Shown here in pieces: positions 18,703 to 27,319 of a DNA stretch of 64,000 nt. The stretch spans positions 1,568,501-1,632,500 of the forward strand of contig NZ_CP013659.2 of the NCBI RefSeq assembly GCF_001465795.2, in the 5' to 3' direction. The position numbers were made by a program, and so were the translations under genes. The first letter of the stretch is position 1. The number at the start of each line of letters is the position of its first letter. Source of the stretch: Planococcus rifietoensis (GTDB lineage: Bacteria; Bacillota; Bacilli; Bacillales_A; Planococcaceae). Under the pieces are notes generated by a model. It was not told where the DNA came from and made no database searches. It was given only the letters and a program-made list of their open reading frames with translations.

Positions 18703-19043
18703 TATTGTTCTTCCTTTCTCGTCCAGCGGTCTTTATCACGGGTCCGGAATTTTTCCATGACCCCGTCGTGAGCTTCCTGCAAGTCGATTTCCATGGAGTT
18801 GGCCATGCAAATCAAGACAAATAGTACATCGCCCATTTCCTCTTCGATCAGCTTTTCTGCCTCTGTCTCTTTTTTCTTTTTCGGCCCGTAAACATGATTG
18901 ACTTCACGCGCCAATTCCCCAAGCTCTTCGGTCATTCGTGCAAGCATTTCCATCGGTGCAAAATATCCTTCTTTAAACTGACCGATATGGCGGTCCACTT
19001 CTTGCTGTAATTGCCTCATGCTTTTATCTGCGTTCACTGTCAT
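18702..19043 (-). CDS. ypjD: MazG-like nucleotide pyrophosphohydrolase YpjD
   Basis: A 113-residue all-helical MazG-fold enzyme expected to hydrolyse non-canonical or excess NTPs. Metal-binding pattern: EELGELAREVNH and EEEMGDVLFVL. The start is uncertain: ATG 19043 follows GGGAG by four bases and GTG 19037 by ten; the upstream ATG at 19058 has no SD and lies inside the promoter. First gene of the birA operon. Confidence 0.85.
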   Translation of the reverse strand: MTVNADKSMRQLQQEVDRHIGQFKEGYFAPMEMLARMTEELGELAREVNHVYGPKKKKETEAEKLIEEEMGDVLFVLICMANSMEIDLQEAHDGVMEKFRTRDKDRWTRKEEQ

Positions 19044-19057
19044 CACACTCCCATTCA

Positions 19058-19086
19058 ATCGTAAAGAAAACAGGGGGTGTTGTCAA
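19058..19086 (-). promoter_or_regulatory. Predicted sigma-A promoter of ypjD-dapB-mgsA-bshA-cca-birA
   Basis: TTGACA (complement of 19081-19086), 17-base spacer, TACGAT (complement of 19058-19063). The expected start near 19051 would leave a leader of only 8-14 bases. Confidence 0.65.
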
Positions 19087-19108
19087 AAACGGCATCATGG
19101 CAGATAAT
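19080..19108 (+). promoter_or_regulatory. Predicted sigma-A promoter of the YitT-family gene
   Basis: TTGTCA (19080-19085), 17-base spacer, GATAAT (19103-19108). Its -35 occupies the same bases as that of the divergent ypjD promoter. Confidence 0.6.
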
Positions 19109-19145
19109 ACAGAAGTTAATGACAAAAAAGGGAGGCTGCTTTTTT

Positions 19146-20009
19146 ATGAAAGATCTTCAGTTGAAAAACATTTTTTTCATCCTACTCGGTTCAGCTATCT
19201 ATAGTTTCGGCTTTGTTCATTTTAATATTCAAAATGAGCTGGGGGAAGGCGGCTTCGCAGGCATCACTTTGATCCTTTATTTTCTTTGGAACTGGGACCC
19301 GGCTTTGATGAACCTGTTATTGAATATTCCCTTATTCTTTATCGGATGGAAACTGCTCGGGCGCAAGGTGTTTCTTTATACGATCATCGGCACGGTCGCT
19401 GTTTCCGTCTTCTTGAAAATCTTCCTTGTCTACGAAGTCCAAATCCCTTTGCGCGACGACTTATTCCTTGCCGCTTTGTTTGCCGGCGTCTTTGTCGGGG
19501 TGGGGCTTGGCATCATCTTCCGCTACGGGGGAACGACTGGCGGGGTTGACATCATTGCCAGGCTCGTTCAGAAATATCTCGGCTGGAGCATGGGCAAAAC
19601 GATGTTCCTGTTCGATGCATTGGTCATCATGCTGTCGTGGCTGACATTTCTCGACTACCGCTCCATGATGTATACGCTCGTCGCGGTCTTCGTCGGCGCC
19701 CGCGTCATCGACTTTGTCCAAGAAGGGGCATACTCCGGACGCGGCGCCTTGATCATTTCCAATTCGCAAGAAGAGATTGCAAGCCGCATTGCCATCGAAA
19801 TGGATCGCGGCATCACGATTCTCCGCGGCTATGGCCATTTCACTAAAGAAGAGCGCGAAGTCCTTTACTGCGTCGTAGCGCGCAATGAGCTTGTGCGGCT
19901 GAAGAACATCGTCAATTCCGTCGATCCCCACGCATTCGTCTCGTTGATCGAAGTGCACGACGTCATGGGTGAAGGGTTTACGCTCGATGAACAAAAACAA
20001 CCTCTATAA
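19146..20009 (+). CDS. YitT/YpjC-family membrane protein with DUF2179 domain
   Basis: A 287-residue protein starting MKDLQLKN ten bases after GGGAGG. About five to six membrane segments (first two thirds, including the family stretch FRYGGTTGGVDIIARL), then a cytoplasmic DUF2179 domain (about 215-275). The YitT/DUF161 family is widespread in Firmicutes; transport or export is assumed, substrate not established. In B. subtilis the related ypjC sits in the same place but in the ypjD operon direction; here the gene is divergent with its own promoter. Upstream codons to 19077 lack an SD. Confidence 0.85.
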   Translation: MKDLQLKNIFFILLGSAIYSFGFVHFNIQNELGEGGFAGITLILYFLWNWDPALMNLLLNIPLFFIGWKLLGRKVFLYTIIGTVAVSVFLKIFLVYEVQIPLRDDLFLAALFAGVFVGVGLGIIFRYGGTTGGVDIIARLVQKYLGWSMGKTMFLFDALVIMLSWLTFLDYRSMMYTLVAVFVGARVIDFVQEGAYSGRGALIISNSQEEIASRIAIEMDRGITILRGYGHFTKEEREVLYCVVARNELVRLKNIVNSVDPHAFVSLIEVHDVMGEGFTLDEQKQPL

Positions 20010-20030
20010 TGAAATCGGACCACATAAAAA

Positions 20031-20064
20031 ACGGGCGGGAAAAGCAAATGCTTTTCCCGCCCGT
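20031..20064. terminator. Bidirectional terminator between the YitT gene and the zinc peptidase gene
   Basis: Sixteen-base perfect arms (20031-20046, 20049-20064), two-base centre, with A-rich and T-rich flanks on both sides. Confidence 0.9.
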
Positions 20065-20073
20065 TTCGTTTTA

Positions 20074-20757
20074 TTATGAACGGTCCATGCTTGTGTAGAT
20101 CAAGATCAGACGAGCAAGTTCGATCACTGCAACAGCAGTGGCTGCTACATAAGTCATCGCCGCTGCGTTCAATACTTTTTTCGCATGTCTCTCTTCATCG
20201 TTGCGGATGATGTTATGCGACAACAGCTGGTCCATCGCACGGTTTGAAGCGTTAAACTCCACAGGCAAAGTGACCAATTGGAACAACACACCGACCGCAA
20301 GAAGCGCGATACCGATCAACAAGGCGCCGCTCATCTGTGCGAATATGCCGATCATGATGAAGACCCACGACATGTTCGATGAAATATTGACCATCGGCAC
20401 TAGGCGGTGGCGGAAGCGCAAGAACGAATAATCCGTTGCATCCTGGATGGCGTGCCCCACTTCGTGCGCTGCGACAGCCGTGCCGGCAACCGATGGCTCA
20501 TGGTAGTTATGGCTGCTGAGCGCAACCGTTTTCGTCATCGGGTTGTAATGGTCGCTGAGCATGCCGCGGCTTTCGACGACTTTGACATTATTCAAGCCGT
20601 TTTGGTCGAGAATGATGCGAGCCACTTCGGCCCCTGTATGCCCGGAAGTCGACCGGACTTTGGAATATTTCTTATACGTGCTTTTCAATTTCATTTGAGC
20701 CCAAATCGGCACAATCAACAAGACGATAAAATAAATCAAATAGCCGCCCAATCCCAT
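20074..20757 (-). CDS. yugP: Membrane zinc metallopeptidase, YugP family
   Basis: About 227 residues. An N-terminal membrane segment, then a HEVGH zinc motif (AAHEVGHAIQD, near residue 98) and three further hydrophobic segments, the last ending in a short tail. This is the YugP/putative neutral zinc metallopeptidase family; substrates are unknown. ATG 20757 is preferred over TTG 20769, which lies directly on the SD. Not present at this locus in B. subtilis (yugP is elsewhere there). It appears to be a single-gene unit. Confidence 0.88.
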   Translation of the reverse strand: MGLGGYLIYFIVLLIVPIWAQMKLKSTYKKYSKVRSTSGHTGAEVARIILDQNGLNNVKVVESRGMLSDHYNPMTKTVALSSHNYHEPSVAGTAVAAHEVGHAIQDATDYSFLRFRHRLVPMVNISSNMSWVFIMIGIFAQMSGALLIGIALLAVGVLFQLVTLPVEFNASNRAMDQLLSHNIIRNDEERHAKKVLNAAAMTYVAATAVAVIELARLILIYTSMDRS

Positions 20758-20794
20758 TTTATTGATCAACCTCTCTTTTTGTTTCTATATGTCT

Positions 20795-20824
20795 ATTTTA
20801 CTTGTTTTTCTGACTTTTGGTCAA
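20795..20824 (-). promoter_or_regulatory. Predicted promoter of the YugP-family gene
   Basis: TTGACC (complement of 20819-20824), 18-base spacer, TAAAAT (complement of 20795-20800). The -35 overlaps the end of ypjA. Confidence 0.5.
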
Positions 20825-21429
20825 CTGATACGCCGCGGTTCTAGGTGGCGGTTCTGTGACGCCGTAAACCACGCGAACGCGATGCAGGCAATTGACAGCC
20901 AGAATGTGAAATAGCCGATTTGTGCGCTGAATTCACTTAAGCTCGAATAGATCGGCATCTGCCCGAACACATAATCGATGACATCGTTATGTAACGTCCA
21001 AATAGCGGTGAGTGCCACAGACAAATACCCAAAACGGTAATGCTCGAAATAAAGCACAGCTTGCAGCGCCATGGCGAAATGCGATGCGACGAGCATCCAA
21101 CCCAACCAGCCGATCGACCCGGTTTGCAGGAGCGTCAACAAATTCATGACGACTGCCCACAAACCATATTTGATCAAGGTGACAAAAGCGAGTGCTTCAA
21201 TTAACGGGCTGTGCTTGCCGATAATCCAGAGGCCGAGCACTATCGTGAAGAATAAGCTTGCGGTCGGGCTATCCGGCACGAATATGAGAAATATCGGTTC
21301 GGTGATGCGCAATTGCCAGCCATACCAAATGTATCCGTATATCGTGCCTCCTAAGTTGACGAAGAACAGCAATATCAAAAACGGCCTGAACATCAGCCAA
21401 GCAGAGATTTTCGCTGTAAATTCCACCAT
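20821..21429 (-). CDS. ypjA: YpjA family membrane protein (DUF1405)
   Basis: A 202-residue integral membrane protein with about six hydrophobic segments, beginning at SD AAAGGA plus seven bases. It carries the DUF1405 pattern (YGYIWYGWQL, FVPDSPTASLFF). Function unknown. It follows qcrC in Bacillus genomes too, which hints at a role near respiration, but here a terminator lies between them. Confidence 0.88.
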   Translation of the reverse strand: MVEFTAKISAWLMFRPFLILLFFVNLGGTIYGYIWYGWQLRITEPIFLIFVPDSPTASLFFTIVLGLWIIGKHSPLIEALAFVTLIKYGLWAVVMNLLTLLQTGSIGWLGWMLVASHFAMALQAVLYFEHYRFGYLSVALTAIWTLHNDVIDYVFGQMPIYSSLSEFSAQIGYFTFWLSIACIAFAWFTASQNRHLEPRRIS

Positions 21430-21452
21430 CCAATCGTCCTTTCCTGTGCAGA

Positions 21453-21480
21453 AAAAAAGAGCCGGTTTCCCGGCTCTTTT
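21453..21480 (-). terminator. Terminator of qcrABC
   Basis: AGAGCCGG / CCGGCTCT stem (arms 21458-21465 and 21470-21477) followed by TTTTTTT on the minus strand, 10 bases past qcrC. Confidence 0.85.
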
Positions 21481-21489
21481 TCTGTAAGT

Positions 21490-22272
21490 TTATTCAGCTT
21501 CAAGTCCAGCAATGAACTCTGTCATGACTTGAAGGTCTTCATCAGTTCCATCCCAAGAAGGTGGCATCAATTGAGTACCTCCATCTTCGATACCGTTCAC
21601 AGCAATTTCAGCAATTTCTTCAGCTGACAAGCCAGTTCCGATCAAGCTCGGCCCGACTGCCCCTTCCAAATTGTCGCCGTGACAGCTGATACAAGCCGCT
21701 GCTGAATAGATTTCATATCCAGGATCTGCTGTATCGATTTCAACTTCTTCTGTGATTTCCCCTTGGCGAGCCGCTGCTTCCCAGTCATGGTTAGCTACTG
21801 ATTCCCAAGTCAAGAAGACGATGGACGCGATTGCCAAAAGCATAAAGCCAGTCGGCAATGGGCGTTTTGACGGACGGCGTTCCGGTCCTCGGTCGAGGAA
21901 CGGGGCAAGCATCAAAGCACCGAACGCAAGGCCCGGAATGATGATTGCGCCGACAACGTTAAACGGTCCGGACGCGAATTCATATTTCAATAATTGGTAT
22001 AAGAACAAGAAATACCAGTCTGGCAGTGGAATATATGCCGTGTCTGTCGGATCAGCCTGGCCTTCAAGAGGCGAAGGGTGGGCGACAGTCAAGAGCAAAT
22101 AGCCAATTAAGAAGACGGAACCAATCATCCATTCTTTTAGAAGGAAGTTCGGCCAAAAGGCTTCTGTTTTGCCAGGATATTCGGAGTAATCTTTCGGGAT
22201 ATTCGGTTTCCGAAACTCCATGCTCGGAACACGTGAATCCCCTACAAATTTCATCCCTTTTCCGCGGTGCAT
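21490..22272 (-). CDS. qcrC: Menaquinol:cytochrome c reductase, cytochrome b/c subunit QcrC
   Basis: A 260-residue fusion typical of Bacillus: the N-terminal part resembles subunit IV of the b6f complex (YIPLPDWYFLFLYQLLKY, three membrane segments), and the C-terminal part is a small cytochrome c with the heme site CISCH and the Met ligand in TQLMPPSW. It faces outward and passes electrons to cytochrome oxidases. Last gene of qcrABC; SD AAGGAGGGG. Its c-heme needs the ResABC maturation system encoded about 35 kb away in this window. Confidence 0.97.
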   Translation of the reverse strand: MHRGKGMKFVGDSRVPSMEFRKPNIPKDYSEYPGKTEAFWPNFLLKEWMIGSVFLIGYLLLTVAHPSPLEGQADPTDTAYIPLPDWYFLFLYQLLKYEFASGPFNVVGAIIIPGLAFGALMLAPFLDRGPERRPSKRPLPTGFMLLAIASIVFLTWESVANHDWEAAARQGEITEEVEIDTADPGYEIYSAAACISCHGDNLEGAVGPSLIGTGLSAEEIAEIAVNGIEDGGTQLMPPSWDGTDEDLQVMTEFIAGLEAE

Positions 22273-22308
22273 AGTGTCCCCTCCTTAAAATCCTTGATCA
22301 AGGATGAA

Positions 22309-22983
22309 TTACAATGGTCCTGAAATACCTTGTCTTCTGATCATGATAAAGTGTGCTGCAAGCAACCCAAGCAAAGCAGCGGGCAAGAAGAAGACGTGGA
22401 TCGCGAAGAAGCGTGTCAAAGTTTGTGCCCCGAGAATTGTTGAATCCCCTGCAAGCAAAATTTTAATCGTTTCACCGATCACCGGTACAGAAGCTGCAAT
22501 TTCAATCCCAACTTTTGTTGCGAACAATGCTTTCATATCCCATGGAAGCAAATAACCTGTGAAAGATAGGCCGAGGATTACGCCAAATAGCATAACGCCG
22601 ACTACCCAGTTGAGCTCACGAGGTTTCTTATAAGACCCTGTGAAGAATACACGTAGCGTATGAAGGAAAATCATAACTACTACTAAAGAAGCTCCCCAGT
22701 GGTGCATCCCACGCACGATTTCTCCAAAAGCGACTTCATTCTGGAGATAATAAACCGACTGCCAAGCATTCTCAATATCTGGCACGTAATACATGGTAAG
22801 GAACATGCCAGACAGGATTTGGATGACTGTAATGAAAAATGTCAGTCCTCCGAAACAATAGACAAATGCTGAAAAGTGGTGTGCGGGGTTAACGTGTTCC
22901 GGTACTTCATGGTCTGCAATATCGCGCCAGATCGGCGTGATGTCCAATCGCTCATCTACCCAATCATATAACTTGTTTAGCAC
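22309..22983 (-). CDS. qcrB: Menaquinol:cytochrome c reductase, cytochrome b subunit QcrB
   Basis: A 224-residue b6-type cytochrome with four membrane helices and the paired heme-ligand His (HHWGAS; HTLRVFFTG region). The residue Cys43 (FVYCFGG), to which an extra heme is covalently bound in Bacillus QcrB and chloroplast b6, is present. GTG start at 22983 after GGGGG. Twenty-one bases after qcrA. Confidence 0.97.
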   Translation of the reverse strand: MLNKLYDWVDERLDITPIWRDIADHEVPEHVNPAHHFSAFVYCFGGLTFFITVIQILSGMFLTMYYVPDIENAWQSVYYLQNEVAFGEIVRGMHHWGASLVVVMIFLHTLRVFFTGSYKKPRELNWVVGVMLFGVILGLSFTGYLLPWDMKALFATKVGIEIAASVPVIGETIKILLAGDSTILGAQTLTRFFAIHVFFLPAALLGLLAAHFIMIRRQGISGPL

Positions 22984-23004
22984 TGGTGTCGTACCCCCTA
23001 ACTA

Positions 23005-23508
23005 TTAAACTAAAGTGTTTTCTCTTACTGCTCCGATGGCTACAAAACCATCTTGTTCTTGAACTTGATACTCATCAAGAGGTCCGAGCGGCGGTGTACC
23101 TGCGATGTTCTGGCCATTCTTCTCATAGCGTCCAGCGTGGCAAGGGCAGAAGAACTGTGTTGGGTTTTCTGGATCCCCACCCCAGTTGACTGTGCATCCC
23201 AAGTGTTTGCAGACAGGTGAAAGTGCGATTAGTTTATCGCCTTCTTTGTAAACCCATGCAGAATTCGTGACTTCGGATGTATACCATGCGTCCACTTGTT
23301 CAAATGTAAAGTCGACACGTACAGGCTCTTCTGTGATATCGGCAACAGCTTGGTCAGTCAAAACATAGTCACCGGCGTCATGTTGCTGCAGAATTGGATC
23401 GACTGCAAAACGCACCATCGGCATTAACATTCCTGCTGCCATGAAACCACCTACACCAGTCAGTGTGTAACCTAAAAATTGGCGTCGTGATACACGATTA
23501 TTACTCAT
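23005..23508 (-). CDS. qcrA: Menaquinol:cytochrome c reductase, Rieske iron-sulfur subunit QcrA
   Basis: A 167-residue Rieske protein. Twin-arginine signal anchor (SRRQFLG) and membrane segment at the N-terminus, then the [2Fe-2S] ligand motifs CKHLGC and CPCHAGRY. The start ATG 23508 follows GAGGGGGGAAAAG; the longer frame to 23556 lies inside the leader. First gene of qcrABC, with a strong promoter and a possible ResD box. Confidence 0.97.
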   Translation of the reverse strand: MSNNRVSRRQFLGYTLTGVGGFMAAGMLMPMVRFAVDPILQQHDAGDYVLTDQAVADITEEPVRVDFTFEQVDAWYTSEVTNSAWVYKEGDKLIALSPVCKHLGCTVNWGGDPENPTQFFCPCHAGRYEKNGQNIAGTPPLGPLDEYQVQEQDGFVAIGAVRENTLV

Positions 23509-23582
23509 TCTTTTCCCCCCTCTAACATTCAAGGTCAGTCCAATGGACATACTCATTCAAATATAATTACTAGGACAACCTA

Positions 23583-23611
23583 ATGATATATCAATCAAAA
23601 CTTAAGGTCAA
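23583..23611 (-). promoter_or_regulatory. Predicted sigma-A promoter of qcrABC
   Basis: TTGACC (complement of 23606-23611), 17-base spacer, TATCAT (complement of 23583-23588). Leader to qcrA about 70 bases. Confidence 0.7.
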
Positions 23612-23636
23612 TATCGCATTCAGTCTAATGGAACAG

Positions 23637-23645
23637 TTTGTGAAC
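23637..23645 (+). promoter_or_regulatory. Candidate ResD box upstream of qcrA
   Basis: TTTGTGAAC, eight of nine matches to the reported ResD consensus TTTGTGAAT, 25 bases upstream of the -35 of qcrABC. The same nonamer stands before resA. Confidence 0.4.
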
Positions 23646-23648
23646 ATT

Positions 23649-24101
23649 TCATGAATGATGTGTCCATTCTTTGGTAAACAGCGGCAGCACTTGCCGCAGC
23701 TGGTCTTCCATGACCGATTTCTTGAACGATTGGTCCATATCTCCCGTTGGAATAGCCGGCAGCCACAGAACATTGTCAAGTTCTTCGACAGAGCGCCATT
23801 TCGGGTCAGTCGTCAGGTAAAAAATATGCTTGAATCCTGTTTCCGACAGCTCTTTTTTCAATTGTTCGCCCAGCTCTGTTCGGTCTGCCGCACGGACATA
23901 AGAAATAGGCGGAAGCAAAAGAATCCGCCCTTTGAATTGCTTTTCCAGTATAACAGTTAGCGATTGCAAATATTCTGAAGCCCCAGCGCTCGCCTTCATG
24001 CCCGATGCGCTTAAGTCCAATTCGATCAGCGGCACGACCGCCGTATCGACATAATCTTTTTGGCTTGCGTATAAATCGATGTCTTTGCTGTTGAAATGCA
24101 T
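23649..24101 (-). CDS. ypiF: YpiF family protein (DUF2487)
   Basis: A 150-residue soluble protein beginning MHFNSKDIDLYASQ, matching YpiF of Bacillus (147 residues). Function unknown. It lies between ypiB and qcrA as in B. subtilis. The GTG at 24113 is a possible alternative start, but it sits on the SD (GGAGAG). Confidence 0.75.
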   Translation of the reverse strand: MHFNSKDIDLYASQKDYVDTAVVPLIELDLSASGMKASAGASEYLQSLTVILEKQFKGRILLLPPISYVRAADRTELGEQLKKELSETGFKHIFYLTTDPKWRSVEELDNVLWLPAIPTGDMDQSFKKSVMEDQLRQVLPLFTKEWTHHS

Positions 24102-24105
24102 GTAT

Positions 24106-24669
24106 TCAGTCACTCTCCATTTTTTTGGCCGATTTCACTACGGACAGCAAGGCAGACAGTTCAAAGAACCGCTCTTTATCTCCTGCGTCCAGTGCTTCGT
24201 CGATTTTTTTGAGGATTGTTTCTTCCTGGTAAGACGACAAACTCTCATTCAGTACCTTTTCTGCAATCAAGCGGTCCTGTTCGCTGACCGATGCCCCTTT
24301 TGGCATATGCGGATTCTCTTCTAACACCGCCAAGTAAAGCGGCGCAGGCGGAATGCTCGGGAAATTCAATTGCACATATAAAGGCTCATCGGGATGGAGC
24401 CTAAGGTCGTGAAAAGACTTTTCAGCATCGGCGGTCATGAGCTTGCCTTTATAGAACTGGAACGGGATGTCCTTCGATTCAGTTGTCGACATGACCATGG
24501 CACGGGGACAATAATGCGCTTCTTCGACAAAATGTGTTTTCTCTAGCAATTCATCATTGCTCAACAGATAGTTGAGGATCCAGATGCATTCGCGCCTTTT
24601 CATCTTATAAGAACCGAGGAACCAACGGACAAATTGTTTTTTCTCGCCTACAGAAACGGATGCAGTCAT
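24106..24669 (-). CDS. ypiB: YpiB, UPF0302 family protein
   Basis: A 187-residue soluble protein with the family opening KKQFVRWFLGSYKMKRREC and a helical, acidic C-terminus. No assigned biochemical function. The start ATG 24669 has the strong SD AAAGGGGGAG; the frame to 24687 overlaps ypiA. It is coupled between ypiA and ypiF. Confidence 0.88.
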   Translation of the reverse strand: MTASVSVGEKKQFVRWFLGSYKMKRRECIWILNYLLSNDELLEKTHFVEEAHYCPRAMVMSTTESKDIPFQFYKGKLMTADAEKSFHDLRLHPDEPLYVQLNFPSIPPAPLYLAVLEENPHMPKGASVSEQDRLIAEKVLNESLSSYQEETILKKIDEALDAGDKERFFELSALLSVVKSAKKMESD

Positions 24670-24683
24670 ATCGTCTCCCCCTT

Positions 24684-25943
24684 TCATTCAAACGATTGCA
24701 GCCAATCGAACCATTGCGGGTTTTCCGGCTCCAGCGCTTGAAGCTGTTTGATTATTTCGAGAGCGCGATCGCGTTTCCCTTCCTCGACCAAAAATAAGGC
24801 GTAGGATTCGAGGAATTCGGGATCGTCGGAAAAGGCCGGATAGGCTTTCTCGTAGTACTCCAGAGCTTTGTCGAATTGTTCGGTCCGGTCGTAAGCTTTC
24901 GCAATCAGCGGATAAAGCGCATGCCAGTCATTGCCGCTTTCCACAGCCATCGAGGCAAGTTCAAGCAATTCGTCGTCGCGCTCTTCATTATGGAAATAGG
25001 AGATTAATGCATATAGAGCCTCCATGTATTCAGGATCGAGCGCAATTGCCTGGCGCAGCATTTCCACGCCTTCTTCACCTTTGCCGAGCTTCAGCGCAAG
25101 TTTCCCTGCAAACAAATACAATTCCTTGTCAAACTCATCACGCGCAAGCCCTTCTTTGATGGCATCGTAAGCACGTTTATAATCTTCCATCATATTGAAG
25201 CATTGCGCTTTCAATAAATAAGCAGAGAAATAATCGGGATCGGCATTCAAAAGTTCATCGAGGCGCTTCACCGACAATTCATATTGTTTCGCTTGGAAGG
25301 CGGCAAATGCAGCTCCGAATAATACATCAGGCTGTGCTTCGTCTTCCAGAGCACGTTCATAATAAGGCAAAGCTTCCTCGTAAGCCGCACCGGCGCTATA
25401 GACTTCCGCCAAGCGTTCGCTCAGGTTAACGCCATCAATTTTGACATTGCGGCTTTCCAATTCCTGATAGATGCGTGCAGATTCCAGGTAGCGTCCCGAG
25501 TCGAGCAAAAGTTCCGCTTTTGCCTGCTGCAGCAGCGGTTCGTCAGGCATCAGGCCGATTGCTTCGTCCAGCCGCAGTTCCGCTGCCTCGAGAAGCCCCT
25601 GCAGCTGAAACAGGTCGGCTAATGTGACGAGTGCCTGAGGATATAATTCATCGTCTTTCGGGATCGCCATCAGCTCATTGAGCGCCTCATCTTCACGGTC
25701 GGCATCAATCAGCAGTTTGGAACGGTCGACACGCAATTGCGCCTCTTCCGGAAACATGTACTGAAGATGCTCCACCACGCGGAGCGCTTCTTCGATAAAG
25801 CCGATTTCCTGCAGCCATTCCATGACCGCGTATTGTTCATCGGGATCGCCTTTGAGCAAATATTGTTCGAGTAATGTATCGAGTGCAGCCGTGTCTCCAG
25901 CTTGCACCGCTTCTTGGATCTTTTGTAAAGTTGCCATTTGCAT
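24684..25943 (-). CDS. ypiA: Tetratricopeptide repeat protein YpiA
   Basis: A 419-residue protein made almost wholly of TPR-like helical hairpins (repeated patterns such as ALPYYERALEDE and ALEYYEKAYPAF), strongly acidic, without signal peptide. It corresponds to YpiA between aroE(aroA) and ypiB in B. subtilis. A scaffolding role is the usual inference for TPR proteins; the partner is unknown. Start choice: ATG 25943, seven bases after AAGGA; a GTG directly precedes it. Confidence 0.88.
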   Translation of the reverse strand: MQMATLQKIQEAVQAGDTAALDTLLEQYLLKGDPDEQYAVMEWLQEIGFIEEALRVVEHLQYMFPEEAQLRVDRSKLLIDADREDEALNELMAIPKDDELYPQALVTLADLFQLQGLLEAAELRLDEAIGLMPDEPLLQQAKAELLLDSGRYLESARIYQELESRNVKIDGVNLSERLAEVYSAGAAYEEALPYYERALEDEAQPDVLFGAAFAAFQAKQYELSVKRLDELLNADPDYFSAYLLKAQCFNMMEDYKRAYDAIKEGLARDEFDKELYLFAGKLALKLGKGEEGVEMLRQAIALDPEYMEALYALISYFHNEERDDELLELASMAVESGNDWHALYPLIAKAYDRTEQFDKALEYYEKAYPAFSDDPEFLESYALFLVEEGKRDRALEIIKQLQALEPENPQWFDWLQSFE

Positions 25944-26021
25944 CACCTATTCCTTGCCGTTATATAGTTATCGTACACGAAACCATCATGCTAGCATAAT
26001 AAAAACTCCCCCGAAGGAGAG

Positions 26022-27305
26022 TTATTGTGTCAGCTTATCCAGATGGTCAAAAAAGTTCGGGTAAGAGATCGAAATACAGCCCGGGTCGTCAATCGTTACT
26101 GGGCCATCTGCGATGAGCGCAGCAACTGCGGCCATCATGCCGAGGCGGTGATCGCCGTAACTATTCATCGCTGCGCCAGTCAGTGGAGTCGGTCCTTGTA
26201 TGACCATTCCGTCTTCTGTCGCTTCGATATCGGCGCCGAGTTTTTTCAACTCGGTGACGACCGCCTGTATGCGGTCGGTTTCTTTGACGCGCAATTCTTC
26301 CGCATCGCGGATGACGGTCTTTCCTTGCGCCTGGGTCGCCACAAGTGCAATCAACGGGATCTCATCGATCAATCGTGGAATGACATCGCCGCCGATGTCC
26401 GTGCCCGTCAAGAGAGTGCTGCGGACCGTCAAATCTGCAGCTTCTTCCCCTTCGGATTTATGGCCGCTTGCTTGGATGTCCGCGCCCATGGCTTTGAACA
26501 CATCAAGCAAGCCTGTACGCGTTGGGTTGACGCCAACGTTTTTCAATTGGATTTCGCTGCCTTCAGCAATGAGCGCCGCACCGATCATAAAAGCAGCGGA
26601 GGAGATATCGCCTGGCACTTGGACATGCGCAGCATGCAGCTCCTGTCCGCCAGTCAATGAAATGATGTCGCCGTTGCGGGAGATGTCCGCTCCGAAATGC
26701 TTCAGCATAATTTCCGTATGGTCGCGCGACGGAACCGGTTCGTGGATGGTCGTGGTCCCTTGCGCCGACAGACCTGCAAGCAGCACTGCCGATTTCACCT
26801 GTGCGCTTGCAACAGGCATCGTATAGTCGATTGCCTGAAGAGCTGTCCCTTGAACGGCAAGCGGCGTGAAATGCCCATTGGCGCGCCCGCGGATATCCGC
26901 ACCCATCAAACGCAGCGGTTCAACGATGCGTTTCATTGGGCGGCGTGCGATGGATTCGTCCCCTGCCATGACCGAATGGAAATCAGTACCTGCGAGCAAA
27001 CCGAGCATCAAGCGCGTCGTCGTGCCGGAATTTCCGGTATCCAATACGACATCTGGCTCTTTCCAGGCTTTCCTGCCACCGCTTGTCACTGTCACGTGTT
27101 CGCCATCTATTTGGATATCGATTCCCAGAGAACGGAAACAGCTGATGGTACTTAAGCAGTCGTCTCCCATCAAGAAACCTTCGATGGTCGTCGTTCCCTG
27201 TGCCAGTGCGCCGAACATGATTGCCCGGTGTGAGATGGACTTATCGCCGGGCACTTGAACGCTGCCCGTTAGCACAGGTTTTGCGTAACTGATCGTTTTG
27301 GACAT
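26022..27305 (-). CDS. aroA: 3-phosphoshikimate 1-carboxyvinyltransferase (EPSP synthase)
   Basis: A 427-residue shikimate-pathway enzyme (aroE in B. subtilis nomenclature). Seen: GDKSISHRAIMFGALAQG with the catalytic Lys/Ser/Arg, LDTGNSGTTTRLM, ASAQVKSAVLLAGL and NSYGDHRLGM. The A-containing loop (SAQ rather than GAQ) is of the class II glyphosate-tolerant lineage of Gram-positives; tolerance itself is not shown. ATG 27305 fits the SD AAAGGA; ATG 27314 lies on it. Last gene of the aroC-aroB-aroH-tyrA-aroA operon. Confidence 0.97.
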   Translation of the reverse strand: MSKTISYAKPVLTGSVQVPGDKSISHRAIMFGALAQGTTTIEGFLMGDDCLSTISCFRSLGIDIQIDGEHVTVTSGGRKAWKEPDVVLDTGNSGTTTRLMLGLLAGTDFHSVMAGDESIARRPMKRIVEPLRLMGADIRGRANGHFTPLAVQGTALQAIDYTMPVASAQVKSAVLLAGLSAQGTTTIHEPVPSRDHTEIMLKHFGADISRNGDIISLTGGQELHAAHVQVPGDISSAAFMIGAALIAEGSEIQLKNVGVNPTRTGLLDVFKAMGADIQASGHKSEGEEAADLTVRSTLLTGTDIGGDVIPRLIDEIPLIALVATQAQGKTVIRDAEELRVKETDRIQAVVTELKKLGADIEATEDGMVIQGPTPLTGAAMNSYGDHRLGMMAAVAALIADGPVTIDDPGCISISYPNFFDHLDKLTQ

Positions 27306-27319
27306 GATTTTCATTCCTT

